A stretch of DNA of 16,649 bases from a bacterium (lineage in GTDB: Bacteria; SZUA-79; Acidulodesulfobacterales; Acidulodesulfobacteraceae): assembly GCA_021803845.1 (NCBI GenBank), contig JAJZLA010000002.1:1-16649 (forward strand). The letters run 5' to 3'. The position numbers and the translations under genes are program-made. The notes under the pieces were generated by a model, which saw only the letters and a program-made list of their open reading frames with translations, was not told the origin of the DNA and did not search any database. Below, in pieces: positions 6,788 to 14,698 of this stretch (the first letter of the stretch is position 1; each line of letters opens with the position of its first letter).

Positions 6788-7912
6788 TTATAAAAATTTC
6801 ATAAATAAATTTATGGTTTTATCTGCGCAATTTTCGATGTTAAACCTTTCTTTAATAGTTTCTGCGGCAGAATCGGCAAGTTCTTTTAAACCTGGCCTAT
6901 TATTATACACGAAAATTAATTTTTGATAAATAGCATTTATATCTCCTTTTTTAACCACATAACCGTTTTTGCCGTCTTCGACAACTTCCGGCATGCCTCC
7001 GACATCTGAAACGATTACTATTTTTTTCATAGACATAGATTCTAAAAGAGCAAGCGGAAGTCCTTCTTTCAGCGACGGAAAAACGACGACATCTAATTCG
7101 TTTAAAAAAGAAACTAAATTGCTGTCTACAAATCCTACAAAATATATGGAATTAAAAATATTTAAATCTTTAGCTCTTTTTATCAACGTCTCTTTAAGGC
7201 TGCCGGCACCGGCTATAAAAAACTTAGCTTCCGGTATTTTAATAAGAACGAATTTTGCTGCTTCGATGAATAAATCTACTCCTTTTTCGCGGGAAAGCCT
7301 TGCAATTATACCGACGTTAAACTGCCTTGCCGCATTGTCGATATTATGAAGATTATTATTGCCTGCATCCTCCGAAAAAAAATATTCTTTTCTCGCCGGA
7401 AGACCTTCCGCTTCTGGATTAAACTTTGAAATATCTATTCCGTTGTAAATAACGCCTAATTTTGTTTCATCCATCCCCTGAGATATTAGATTTTCTTTTA
7501 CCGCATTAGATACGCATATAACATAATCGCAGTATTTATACTGCGCTTTTTTATTTAATCCATGAGCAGTGGAAATAGATTTTTTTTTTGCTATTTTTGA
7601 AGCTAATGCCCCGATAAAATTGGCTTTTGAAAGGTGAGTATGAATTATGTCGAAGTTATTCTTTTTTATAAAGTATGCAATTCTTAATATCGTAAACGGA
7701 TTATATTTAAAATCCGTTTTTACTATCTTGAAATGCAATCCGCTTTTAGAAAAAAACTGCTCTACCGACAAATCAGGATTTTTATTGTTACCAGCAACTG
7801 CAGACAGAATAAAAACTTCATGCCCTTTTTCTATAAGTTTTTTAGATAAATTGACTACGTAATTCTCTGCCCCTCCAATATTAGACGGAGTAATAAATTC
7901 TAAAATTTTCAC
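6788..7912 (-). CDS. Glycosyltransferase family 4 (GT-B)
   Basis: Retaining nucleotide-sugar transferase expected to add a sugar to the growing LPS/saccharide at the inner face of the cytoplasmic membrane. The N-terminal acceptor domain has the GT4 opening TPSNIGGAENYV at 8-19 and HTHLSKAN at 91-98. The donor domain starts near 198 with GIIARLSREKGVDLFIEA and has AGAG at 234-237. The EX7E motif is EGLPLALLE with E283 and E291, followed by VSDVGGMPEVVEDGKNG at 301-317. The start is GTG; the conserved N-terminus begins there, so a later ATG would remove part of the fold. Residues about 166-196, between the two domains, are variable and look like an inserted loop. Donor and acceptor cannot be assigned. 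It is 17 bp from rfaE1. Confidence 0.92.
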   Translation of the reverse strand: MKILEFITPSNIGGAENYVVNLSKKLIEKGHEVFILSAVAGNNKNPDLSVEQFFSKSGLHFKIVKTDFKYNPFTILRIAYFIKKNNFDIIHTHLSKANFIGALASKIAKKKSISTAHGLNKKAQYKYCDYVICVSNAVKENLISQGMDETKLGVIYNGIDISKFNPEAEGLPARKEYFFSEDAGNNNLHNIDNAARQFNVGIIARLSREKGVDLFIEAAKFVLIKIPEAKFFIAGAGSLKETLIKRAKDLNIFNSIYFVGFVDSNLVSFLNELDVVVFPSLKEGLPLALLESMSMKKIVIVSDVGGMPEVVEDGKNGYVVKKGDINAIYQKLIFVYNNRPGLKELADSAAETIKERFNIENCADKTINLFMKFL

Positions 7913-7945
7913 TGTAATAAGTAATTTATTGTTATTTACGTTATT

Positions 7946-8902
7946 CTAAGTTATTTTTTTTAAAACAGCTTTTATCTTTTTATATGCGTTGGAAGTTTCG
8001 TTTATCGAATCTTTTACTATTCTGTAAATAAGCATCTTGAAAAACTGTAAAGCGCCTTTTTTTTCCTTCATAAACGTTTTAAAATCGTCTATTTCCCAGT
8101 CTTGCTTTGAAGCAAGTTCTCTAAACGGCGCAGGATGAAAATCTACATTTTTTCTTTCAATTCTTTCAAGCCATCCAAAGTCTGAATATACATACTTATC
8201 GATGCGCGGGTCGTAATTTGAAACCCAGTTTTTCAGCCTGTTAATTATTTGAAAGTTATAAAGCCTTTCCATTTCTTTGTCTTTTTTATACATAGCTGCA
8301 GGATTTTTGGCTCTGCCGTAATGAAACATATTGACGTTCAAGGGCAAAGCATTTTTATTTTCCATGTTTATTTTGATACCGTTTATATCTTTAAAACCCA
8401 TAGCATCGCCCCACGAAAAAACCGTTCCGTCGTTCCTAATAATTCTGACTTCTTTATCGTAAAAAAATCTTCTTTCCGACTGTTTAGCATAAGAAAAATA
8501 GCCTCCAAAGAAATGTATATAGTCGAAAACAAAGCCTTTAACGTTTTTATCGTTAATATTTTCTTCAAGAACGTGTAAAATCTTTTCATAATCTTTTTCG
8601 TGTATGCCTTCATCGCACTGTACGTAAAGTCCGTAATCTCCGGTAATATTTTTTATCGCTAAATTGGTTTTTTCGGATAAAATCGTTCCGCTTTTTTTTG
8701 TGATTTGCCAGTCGGATTCAATTAATTTAATTTTAGGATTTAAATCTTTCAATTTTTCAAGTTCATTTTTTGTTTGGTCTGCACTTTCGCACACGACTAC
8801 GATAAATTCATCGACTAAAGGAAGCGCCGACATAATAGATTCTTTAAACGGATAACCCATCAATATGCCGTTTCTTATAAAAGTAAAACCGGAAATTTTC
8901 AT
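7946..8902 (-). CDS. GT2-like (GT-A fold) glycosyltransferase
   Basis: Probable inverting glycosyltransferase of the LPS cluster. The N-terminus KISGFTFIRNGILMGYPFKES is the familiar start of GT2-like proteins found in cell-surface loci. DEFIVVVCESADQT at 31-44 corresponds to the nucleotide-binding strand and loop. The metal-binding DxD position is represented by YVQCDEGI near 93-100 (D97, E98), a variant form. The C-terminal third is basic and rich in aromatics, with FHYGRAKN at 193-200 and a short amphipathic stretch near 285-300; no clear membrane span. The length of 318 aa is ordinary. It lies 33 bp before the GT4 gene and 75 bp after the second GT9 gene on the same strand. The sugar transferred cannot be told from sequence. 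Confidence 0.82.
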   Translation of the reverse strand: MKISGFTFIRNGILMGYPFKESIMSALPLVDEFIVVVCESADQTKNELEKLKDLNPKIKLIESDWQITKKSGTILSEKTNLAIKNITGDYGLYVQCDEGIHEKDYEKILHVLEENINDKNVKGFVFDYIHFFGGYFSYAKQSERRFFYDKEVRIIRNDGTVFSWGDAMGFKDINGIKINMENKNALPLNVNMFHYGRAKNPAAMYKKDKEMERLYNFQIINRLKNWVSNYDPRIDKYVYSDFGWLERIERKNVDFHPAPFRELASKQDWEIDDFKTFMKEKKGALQFFKMLIYRIVKDSINETSNAYKKIKAVLKKIT

Positions 8903-8977
8903 TTTTTTATTAAGCTAAATAGTAAATATACTATATATGGTTTAAATATTTTTATTCTATTTTTTAAAAATTAAACT

Positions 8978-10060
8978 TTAATGGGAACTCAATAAGCAAT
9001 AGTATCCTTTTATAAGGTCTTCGTATAAAATATTATTCAGACAATCGGGATATCTTTTAATTTTATAGTCTTGCGTATCGCATAGATTTTTAAAGCAGTG
9101 ACAGCATCCTATTTTTTTGTCTATTATGAATACTTTATCCGACATAGGAGCGCAGACCGCGGGGTCTGTAGAGCCAAATAATGCTATAGTCGGAACTTTA
9201 AGTGCCGAAGCTAAATGCATAGTTCCGTTATCGACCGTTACTGCTAATTTAGAAAGATAAATTAATCCGCCTAGGGCATGTATATCGGTTAAACCCGTTA
9301 AATTAACGCTCATATGTTTATTTTCAATCTGATAGTATATCTCTTTGGAAATATCGATATTTTTTTTGCTTCCGGTAATTATTACGAAATATCCTTCTTT
9401 GTTCAAGAAGTCCGCAAAAACCGAAAATAAGTAAGGCGGCGCTTCCTTAGACTTCCTTGTAGAACCTGGAGAAAATAAAGCTAATTTAAAATTTTCGACC
9501 GTTATCTCCGTTCCGTATCCGTTAAAAGAATTTTGAAGAATATTTTTAGCATTTTTTATATCGCCGTCTTCTATATCGTAAACATAATTTTTGTTAAAAT
9601 ATTTATTGCTTGCATTAATATAAAACGGTTCGACAAATTTTAAAGATTTATCTATATTATTTATTTCTCCGTCAAATTTTATGCGGTAGCGTAAAAAAAA
9701 ATTATTTAAAAACTTTTCCTGTCCCGCCTGTTTATCGGAAAGCAAAAATCCAATTATAGAAAACTTTAAAGAAGTAAGAAAATTAAGGCATATATAAAAT
9801 CTACTTCCGTTTGTTTTATTAATATTTCTAAGTGTCAAAAATAATTTAAAAAAAGTCGCAATACCTTTTATACCGCTAAATTTATCCGTTTCTATTATTT
9901 TATAAATATCTTCGTTTCTTCTCAAAACAGCGGAAGCGTTTTTAGAAACGACCGCTACGATCCTGCTCTCAGGAAATTTAAGCTTCAAAGCCCTTATTGC
10001 CGGCGTAATAGTTAATACGTCGCCGATATAATTATGCCCGAATATCAGAATATCTTTCAT
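8978..10060 (-). CDS. Glycosyltransferase family 9 (heptosyltransferase-like), second of a tandem pair
   Basis: GT-B enzyme of the ADP-heptose:LPS heptosyltransferase family. It opens with DILIFGHNYIGDVLTITPA, placing the catalytic-type aspartate at D14. The donor domain has FSPGSTRKSKEAPP at 196-209, then VDNGTMHLA at 276-284, the family signature, and FGSTDPAVCAP at 295-305. A cysteine cluster near the C-terminus (C319, C320, C322, C327, C340) matches the position of the metal-like cysteines in WaaF-type proteins. The start overlaps the preceding GT9 gene by 29 bp in another frame, implying translational coupling. It is divergent from its neighbour in sequence, so the pair is not a recent duplication; the two probably add successive heptoses or act on different acceptors. 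Confidence 0.9.
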   Translation of the reverse strand: MKDILIFGHNYIGDVLTITPAIRALKLKFPESRIVAVVSKNASAVLRRNEDIYKIIETDKFSGIKGIATFFKLFLTLRNINKTNGSRFYICLNFLTSLKFSIIGFLLSDKQAGQEKFLNNFFLRYRIKFDGEINNIDKSLKFVEPFYINASNKYFNKNYVYDIEDGDIKNAKNILQNSFNGYGTEITVENFKLALFSPGSTRKSKEAPPYLFSVFADFLNKEGYFVIITGSKKNIDISKEIYYQIENKHMSVNLTGLTDIHALGGLIYLSKLAVTVDNGTMHLASALKVPTIALFGSTDPAVCAPMSDKVFIIDKKIGCCHCFKNLCDTQDYKIKRYPDCLNNILYEDLIKGYYCLLSSH

Positions 10061-11114
10061 GTTTTTTTAAATAATCCTTTTTAATTATATCGAATACCTT
10101 GTCGGGAGTAATTCTTTTCATACACAATACGCATTCGGTCGAATTTTTATCGTCTATTTTATTAAGAGGACATTCTTTTTTAAAACATGGAATACATATA
10201 AGATTGTCTCTTAATACGCTAAAATTTTTTCCGACCGGTCCCGTTAGTTCAGGATCGGTCGGACCGAATAAAGCTATAGTTTTAAGACTGTCTATCGAAG
10301 CCGCAACATGCATTAGTCCAGAATCGGGCGTTATAAAATAATCCATTTTAGATAAAAGTTCTTTCGTCTGTTTAAGCGTCGTTTTTCCGACTGCGGAGGC
10401 GGCATTTTTACCGTTTAATGCCTGCAATATTTCATCCGACAAATATTCTTCCCCTTTGCCGCCAAATATTATTATGCGTATATTATCGCCGAATAAATCC
10501 AGTAATCGCCTTGAAATTTCTATAAAATATTTTACCGGCCATCTTTTAGTTTTCCATGTTCCAGTAGGATTTAAGCCTATAAATATTTTGTTTTCAATAT
10601 TTTCAAAACTGTTTTTTAAGAAATCATCGGCAAATTTTTTATCCTCCGGCGAGGTAGTAAGGAGAAGCTCAGGTTTATCTATTTTTGCTCCGCCGCTGTT
10701 TTCGGCCAAAAAAAGATAAAAATTTACGGCATGCTCAAGCGGCCTTCCCTGCCTTACTATCTTTCTATTGCATAAAAATCCTAACTTTGCATATTCTTCA
10801 TAATATCTGACCGGAGCGCCGCTTAAAAAAGAAAAAATAGACGTTCTATCGACTCCCTGCAAATCGATAACTATATCGTAGCGAAAACTTCTGATTTTTT
10901 TTATTAACGACAAATAATCCCTAAATTTAAAATTTTTTTTATCTATAACTAGAACCTCGTCGATGTTTGGATTTAAAAGGGCAATATCTTTAGATTTATC
11001 TTCGATAAGCCATGTGATAAAACTGTCCGGATAGCCTTTTCTGATAGACTCTATAGCAGGGGTCGCAAGAAAGCAGTCTCCTATCGAACTTAATTTTATA
11101 ATAAGTATATTCAT
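10032..11114 (-). CDS. Glycosyltransferase family 9, WaaF-like LPS heptosyltransferase
   Basis: Transfers heptose from ADP-heptose to the LPS inner core on the cytoplasmic side of the membrane. It opens with NILIIKLSSIGDCFLATPA, with the catalytic-type aspartate D13. LNPTGTWKTKRWP at 181-193 is the donor phosphate-binding segment, PDSGLMHVAA at 263-272 is the GT9 signature, and FGPTDPELTGP follows at 283-293. The C-terminal cysteine set C307-x2-C310-x4-C315 and C328-x2-C331, followed by ITPDKVF, resembles heptosyltransferase II (WaaF) proteins. That subfamily assignment is inferred, not proved. At 360 aa it has the usual length. A GAAG about 6 nt before the ATG may be the ribosome site. The gene overlaps the next GT9 by 29 bp and follows the deacetylase by 80 bp. 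Confidence 0.92.
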   Translation of the reverse strand: MNILIIKLSSIGDCFLATPAIESIRKGYPDSFITWLIEDKSKDIALLNPNIDEVLVIDKKNFKFRDYLSLIKKIRSFRYDIVIDLQGVDRTSIFSFLSGAPVRYYEEYAKLGFLCNRKIVRQGRPLEHAVNFYLFLAENSGGAKIDKPELLLTTSPEDKKFADDFLKNSFENIENKIFIGLNPTGTWKTKRWPVKYFIEISRRLLDLFGDNIRIIIFGGKGEEYLSDEILQALNGKNAASAVGKTTLKQTKELLSKMDYFITPDSGLMHVAASIDSLKTIALFGPTDPELTGPVGKNFSVLRDNLICIPCFKKECPLNKIDDKNSTECVLCMKRITPDKVFDIIKKDYLKKHERYSDIRA

Positions 11115-11194
11115 AAATCTTCACATGTCATATATTTTTATAATTAACTCAATAACAATAATTTATACCTATGCTTATGCAAAAATAAAATAAA

Positions 11195-11980
11195 TTAATA
11201 AAAAAGCCTGACTTTAAAAATCTTTCTTTTAAATTTAAAAAAATCGGTATTATGCCTTATAGCGACTCTTTTTAACGCAAAAAAATCTGCTCCATTTTTG
11301 ACTATGCCGGTTTTAGTAATACATGCTCCTTCGAAACCTGCTTTTATGGCAATAGATTTAACGTCATCGTTATAGTCGCCGTATGGATATGCAAAAAAAT
11401 TTATTTTAATATCAAGGAGTTCTTCTAATTTTTTTTTGGAGTCTGATATTTCATCGAAAGCTTTTTCTAAAGGAATTTGGGTAAGATGCGGATGAGTTAC
11501 GGTATGAGCGCCGATTTCTATACCGTATTCCGTCAGTTCCTTAAGCTCCGATACGCTTAACATTTCGTCTTTATTTTCTCCGTTTTTAATATCCCACTCG
11601 TTAACTCCGCCTGCAAGTCCGGAAACCATAAAAACCGTAGCATTTACCTCATTATCGCGCATTATTTTAAATCCGTTTGAATAAACGGATTTAGAGCCGT
11701 CGTCAAACGTTATAGCTGCATATTTATTATTATTGTTTATTATTAAAGTCTCGCTAATATCGTTGAGCCGCCCGTTTTTTTTATTTTCATCCGCGTAATA
11801 ATAATCATAGATATTTTTTAATTCGGATAACGATAAAAAAGAATAACCGACATTTTTCAAATATTTAATCTGCCTGTCGAAATTTTCTTCGGCAACATAT
11901 AAGCCAGGAAATTTGGCGTTTTCTGGATATTTTCCTATCTTATGATATAAAAGAATAATAAATTTTGGTTTTTTAATCAT
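11195..11980 (-). CDS. Polysaccharide deacetylase (CE4/NodB family)
   Basis: Metal-dependent N- or O-deacetylase acting on an acetylated sugar or lipid-linked saccharide. It has the CE4 motifs in order: TFDDG at 91-95 (D93 catalytic base, D94 metal ligand), HTVTHP at 159-164 (H159 and H163 metal ligands) and FAYPYGDYND at 196-205. The N-terminus (FIILLYHKIG, then YVAEENFDRQIKYLKN) is typical of short PgaB-like deacetylases. There is no cleavable signal peptide and only a short hydrophobic start, so it may work in the cytoplasm on a precursor, unlike exported family members. The 261-aa length is normal. It is the first gene of the leftward envelope block and has a candidate promoter just upstream. 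Confidence 0.9.
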   Translation of the reverse strand: MIKKPKFIILLYHKIGKYPENAKFPGLYVAEENFDRQIKYLKNVGYSFLSLSELKNIYDYYYADENKKNGRLNDISETLIINNNNKYAAITFDDGSKSVYSNGFKIMRDNEVNATVFMVSGLAGGVNEWDIKNGENKDEMLSVSELKELTEYGIEIGAHTVTHPHLTQIPLEKAFDEISDSKKKLEELLDIKINFFAYPYGDYNDDVKSIAIKAGFEGACITKTGIVKNGADFFALKRVAIRHNTDFFKFKRKIFKVRLFY

Positions 11981-12002
11981 ATCTTGTTTATATTATACTA
12001 TA

Positions 12003-12032
12003 ATTATAAATTTTTTAAATTCAAATTGTAAA
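12003..12032 (-). promoter_or_regulatory. Candidate promoter for the deacetylase and LPS gene block
   Basis: On the minus strand, TTTACA (12027-12032, five of six) and TATAAT (12003-12008, six of six) are separated by 18 bp. This predicts a start about 16 nt before the deacetylase ATG. It lies in a 100-bp divergent spacer that must also serve the plus-strand gene at 12081. On the plus strand only weak pairs are seen, for example TTGTAA with TATAAG at 15 bp. Confidence 0.45.
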
Positions 12033-12080
12033 TTATTTAAAAACATTATAAGATATTTATAAGGGAAAGAATATTTAAAT

Positions 12081-12845
12081 ATGACTGAAAACATAGATTA
12101 TAAAAATTATAGCTTCAAAAGTTCCAGGACTACTTTGTCTATCGTAATTCCTGCTTACAACGAAGAAAATAGAATTAAGCAGACCATTGTCGCATTAAGG
12201 TCTTACCTTAAGTCGAAAAAATACTCCTACGAAATAATTGTAGTAGATGACGGAAGTAGCGACGGAACGTTAAACATGCTTAAAGATTCTTTATCGACCG
12301 ATTTAAGGGTAATAACTATTACGAAAAGCGGCAAAGGCGCAGCCGTTAAGGAAGGAATACTTTCCGCAAACGATGAAAACGAATACGTTTTTTTTATGGA
12401 CGCGGATCTTTCAACTGGAACGGATGAGATTGGCAATTTTATAGACATTTTTAAAAACGAACCTGAAACCGACGTTATAATAGGTTCGCGATATCTTCCC
12501 GAAGGCGCAGTCATAATTCAGCCGCCTTTCAGAAATTTAGTAGGCAGAACATTCAGTTTTATTAAATCCAAATTGCTCGGAATTAATTTTTTCGATTCGC
12601 AATGCGGATTTAAAGCTTTCAGAATGCGGACGGCAAAAAAGATTTTTGCAAAATCGGAAATTAAAGGTTTTTCTTTCGATGTGGAAATACTATATATAGC
12701 TTTATTAAATAATATAAAAGTTAAAGAAGCCAGCGTAAACTGGCGGCATAAACCCGGAGGACACGTTAATTTAATCGCCGATTCCATGCCTATGCTTATA
12801 GAGCTTTTTCAAATATTTATAAATAAAAACAAATATTTTTTATAA
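12081..12845 (+). CDS. GT2 glycosyltransferase, ALG5/dolichyl-phosphate glucosyltransferase-like
   Basis: Transfers a hexose from a nucleotide donor, probably to a polyprenyl phosphate or another membrane acceptor. The GT-A fold is clear: LSIVIPAYNEENRI at 19-32, EIIVVDDGSSDGT at 51-63 with D56-D57, GKGAAVKEG at 84-92, and FFMDADLST at 104-112 with the DAD metal motif (D107, D109). The later motifs IGSRYLPEGA at 134-143, DSQCGFKAFR at 172-181 and GFSFDVEILYIA at 196-207 are characteristic of the ALG5-like subgroup. It lacks the N-terminal membrane anchor of eukaryotic ALG5 and the C-terminal membrane spans of some bacterial relatives. AAGGGA about 14 nt upstream is a weak ribosome site. It is divergent from the LPS block and 56 bp before the glycosylase gene. 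Confidence 0.88.
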   Translation: MTENIDYKNYSFKSSRTTLSIVIPAYNEENRIKQTIVALRSYLKSKKYSYEIIVVDDGSSDGTLNMLKDSLSTDLRVITITKSGKGAAVKEGILSANDENEYVFFMDADLSTGTDEIGNFIDIFKNEPETDVIIGSRYLPEGAVIIQPPFRNLVGRTFSFIKSKLLGINFFDSQCGFKAFRMRTAKKIFAKSEIKGFSFDVEILYIALLNNIKVKEASVNWRHKPGGHVNLIADSMPMLIELFQIFINKNKYFL

Positions 12846-12901
12846 TTAGAATGTCCGTCTTAAGATATAATTAAACAATAGACAGTCAGCCCGCCTCTAC
12901 G

Positions 12902-13564
12902 ATGATTTTTAAAAAATTAGACAAATCCTTTTACGTTCGCGGCGATACCGTTAAAATAGCAAGGGAACTGCTCGGAAAATATTTAATGACCGATATAGAC
13001 GGCAAAGGCTTAACCGGAGGAAAAATAGTCGAAACTGAAGCCTATCTCGGAGCTATAGACAAAGCGTCGCACGGTTACGGAAACAAAAAAACGGAAAGAA
13101 ATAAAAATTTGTACAAAGAAGGCGGCTACTCATACGTTTACTTTATATACGGAATGTATTACCTTTTTAACGTAGTCACCGGAAAAGAAAATTTTGCCGA
13201 TGCGGTTCTTATAAGGGCAATAGAACCTGAAATAGGCATAGATATTATGCTGGAGCGAAGAAATAAAAATTTGAAAATAAAGAATAAAGAAAACACAAAA
13301 AGAATTACTTCCGGCCCTGGTCTTTTAACCGTAGCGCTTGGAATAAATTTAAAACATAACGGCATTCCGATTTGCGAACAGAATATTTTAAAAAATAAAG
13401 GCGAAAAGGACGGCAGTTTAGAAATATGGCTTGAAGACAGAAATATAAATATCGGCGAAGATTTAATAATTTCGACGCCAAGAATAGGGGTGGATTACGC
13501 CGCCGAACATGCAAAATTGCCTTACAGATTTAAAATAAAAGATAATGGATGGGCAAGCAGATAG
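12902..13564 (+). CDS. Alkyladenine DNA glycosylase (AAG/MPG family)
   Basis: Removes alkylated and deaminated purines (3-methyladenine, hypoxanthine) to start base excision repair. The product matches the human AAG fold region by region. GGKIVETEAYLG at 39-50 holds the catalytic glutamate E46 (human E125) and Y48 (Y127). H57 in ASHGYG fits H136. YVYFIYGMYYLFN at 78-90 supplies Y80, Y83 (the DNA-intercalating position, Y162) and N90 (N169). VLIRAIEP at 102-109 and TSGPGLLTVALGI are also typical. At 220 aa it is close to the usual bacterial length of about 200. The ATG has no Shine-Dalgarno, but the conserved start of the domain fits it. It probably follows the glycosyltransferase on one transcript and converges on ilvE. 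Confidence 0.95.
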   Translation: MIFKKLDKSFYVRGDTVKIARELLGKYLMTDIDGKGLTGGKIVETEAYLGAIDKASHGYGNKKTERNKNLYKEGGYSYVYFIYGMYYLFNVVTGKENFADAVLIRAIEPEIGIDIMLERRNKNLKIKNKENTKRITSGPGLLTVALGINLKHNGIPICEQNILKNKGEKDGSLEIWLEDRNINIGEDLIISTPRIGVDYAAEHAKLPYRFKIKDNGWASR

Positions 13565-13573
13565 GGACTTTAA

Positions 13574-14533
13574 TTAAACGTAAGTCAGCCATTTTTCATA
13601 TTTTTTATTTCCGCCCTTGACTATATCAAAAAATATTTTTTGGAGCTCTAATGCAATTTTACCGGCTTTTCCTATTCCTATACTCCTGTCGTCTATCTCT
13701 CTTACCGGAGTAACTTCGGCGGCGGTTCCAGTTAAAAATACCTCGTCGGCGATATAAAGTTCGTCCCTCGTCACTCTTTCTTCCTTAATAGTCAAACCCA
13801 TTTCTTTGCTCATAACCTCTATAACGCTGTTTCGAGTAATACCGGGCAAAACTGAAGACAGCGGAGGAGTTTTAATATAACCGCCGGAATAAATAAAGAT
13901 ATTTTCTCCGCTTGCTTCGCAGACAAATCCTGAAGTATCAAGCATTATAGCTTCGTCGCACCCCGCGCTTACGGCTTCTTTTTTGGCAAGAATTGAATTT
14001 ATATACTGACCGGTCGATTTAGACATACCCATAAAAGTATTGACGTGAAATCTTGCATATGAAGAAACCTTAGCTTTAATGCCGTTTTTTAACGATTCTT
14101 CACCGAGATATGCCCCCCAGTACCATGCCGAAACCGCCACCTTAGTATCGTAATTTTTCAGGAATATGCCTAATCCTCCGCCGTCACCGATGAACGCTAT
14201 CGGCCTGATATAACATTCTTTGAATTTATTTACCTTTACGATTTCTATAATAGCCTTTTTAATTTCCTTCTTTTCATATGGAATAGGCAGTTGAAGAATA
14301 TGGCAGGAGTCGTAAAGTCTGTCTATATGTTCGTCCAACCTGAATATTGCGGAACCTTTCTTTTTTGTTTCATAGCATCTTATGCCTTCAAAGGCACCCA
14401 AGCCATAATGAAGGGAATGGCTGTTTACGGAAACTTTTGCATCTTCATAATCTAAGAATTTTCCGTCCATCCATACTTTTGAACCTTCAAATGGACTGCC
14501 ATTTTTTTTACCTGCCGTTTTTTTGTCTTTCAT
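13574..14533 (-). CDS. ilvE: Branched-chain amino acid aminotransferase
   Basis: PLP enzyme of fold type IV that interconverts leucine, isoleucine and valine with their 2-oxo acids using glutamate. The Schiff-base lysine is K172 in GMSKSTGQYINS, aligned with E. coli K159. Other family marks are HSLHYGLGAFEGIR at 39-52, DEAIMLDTSGFVCEASGEN at 193-211 with E206, PGITRNSVIEV at 230-240 and FLTGTAAEVTPV at 266-277. The protein has about 18 extra basic, low-complexity residues before the usual start (VWMDGKF). There is no closer usable start codon except within the fold, so the longer form is kept. D-amino acid transaminase and aminodeoxychorismate lyase share the fold but fit the length and motifs less well. 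It is 165 bp downstream of mtnA and ends 9 bp from the convergent glycosylase stop. Confidence 0.94.
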   Translation of the reverse strand: MKDKKTAGKKNGSPFEGSKVWMDGKFLDYEDAKVSVNSHSLHYGLGAFEGIRCYETKKKGSAIFRLDEHIDRLYDSCHILQLPIPYEKKEIKKAIIEIVKVNKFKECYIRPIAFIGDGGGLGIFLKNYDTKVAVSAWYWGAYLGEESLKNGIKAKVSSYARFHVNTFMGMSKSTGQYINSILAKKEAVSAGCDEAIMLDTSGFVCEASGENIFIYSGGYIKTPPLSSVLPGITRNSVIEVMSKEMGLTIKEERVTRDELYIADEVFLTGTAAEVTPVREIDDRSIGIGKAGKIALELQKIFFDIVKGGNKKYEKWLTYV

Positions 14534-14698
14534 GATTTTTCGCTCTTTTAATTTTTATTTTTATTTATATTTTATTGCGGTTAGTTAATAAAACTAATTC
14601 AATTTATTTTTTTTATTTTTATTACTTAATATATATTATCGTTATCGTTAATAGTATATAAATAACGGCTGTTGGAATTATAAGTGCTTATTATATTA
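14534..14698. other. AT-rich spacer between mtnA and ilvE with two small dyads
   Basis: This 165-bp gap has no open frame of note. It contains a perfect 6-bp stem with a 5-nt loop at 14581-14597 (TTAGTT/AACTAA). Read on the plus strand, that stem is followed by a T-rich run. A second imperfect dyad lies at 14646-14667 (CGTTA/TAACG) beside a GTTATCGTTA repeat. It presumably holds the ilvE promoter, but I cannot pick a convincing -35/-10 pair. Confidence 0.3.

Noticed and set aside
8978..11114. The two GT9 genes as a recent tandem duplication
   Set aside because: Their sequences differ throughout apart from family motifs, including the N-terminal opening and the cysteine spacing.
12227..12787. 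Minus-strand open frames of 89-95 codons opposite the ALG5-like gene
   Set aside because: They are antisense shadows of a strongly supported plus-strand glycosyltransferase and have no recognisable motifs.
14581..14620. Stem TTAGTT/AACTAA with T-rich run as a plus-strand terminator
   Set aside because: The stem is entirely weak AT-rich pairing and no plus-strand gene lies upstream of it; the glycosylase ends 1 kb earlier.
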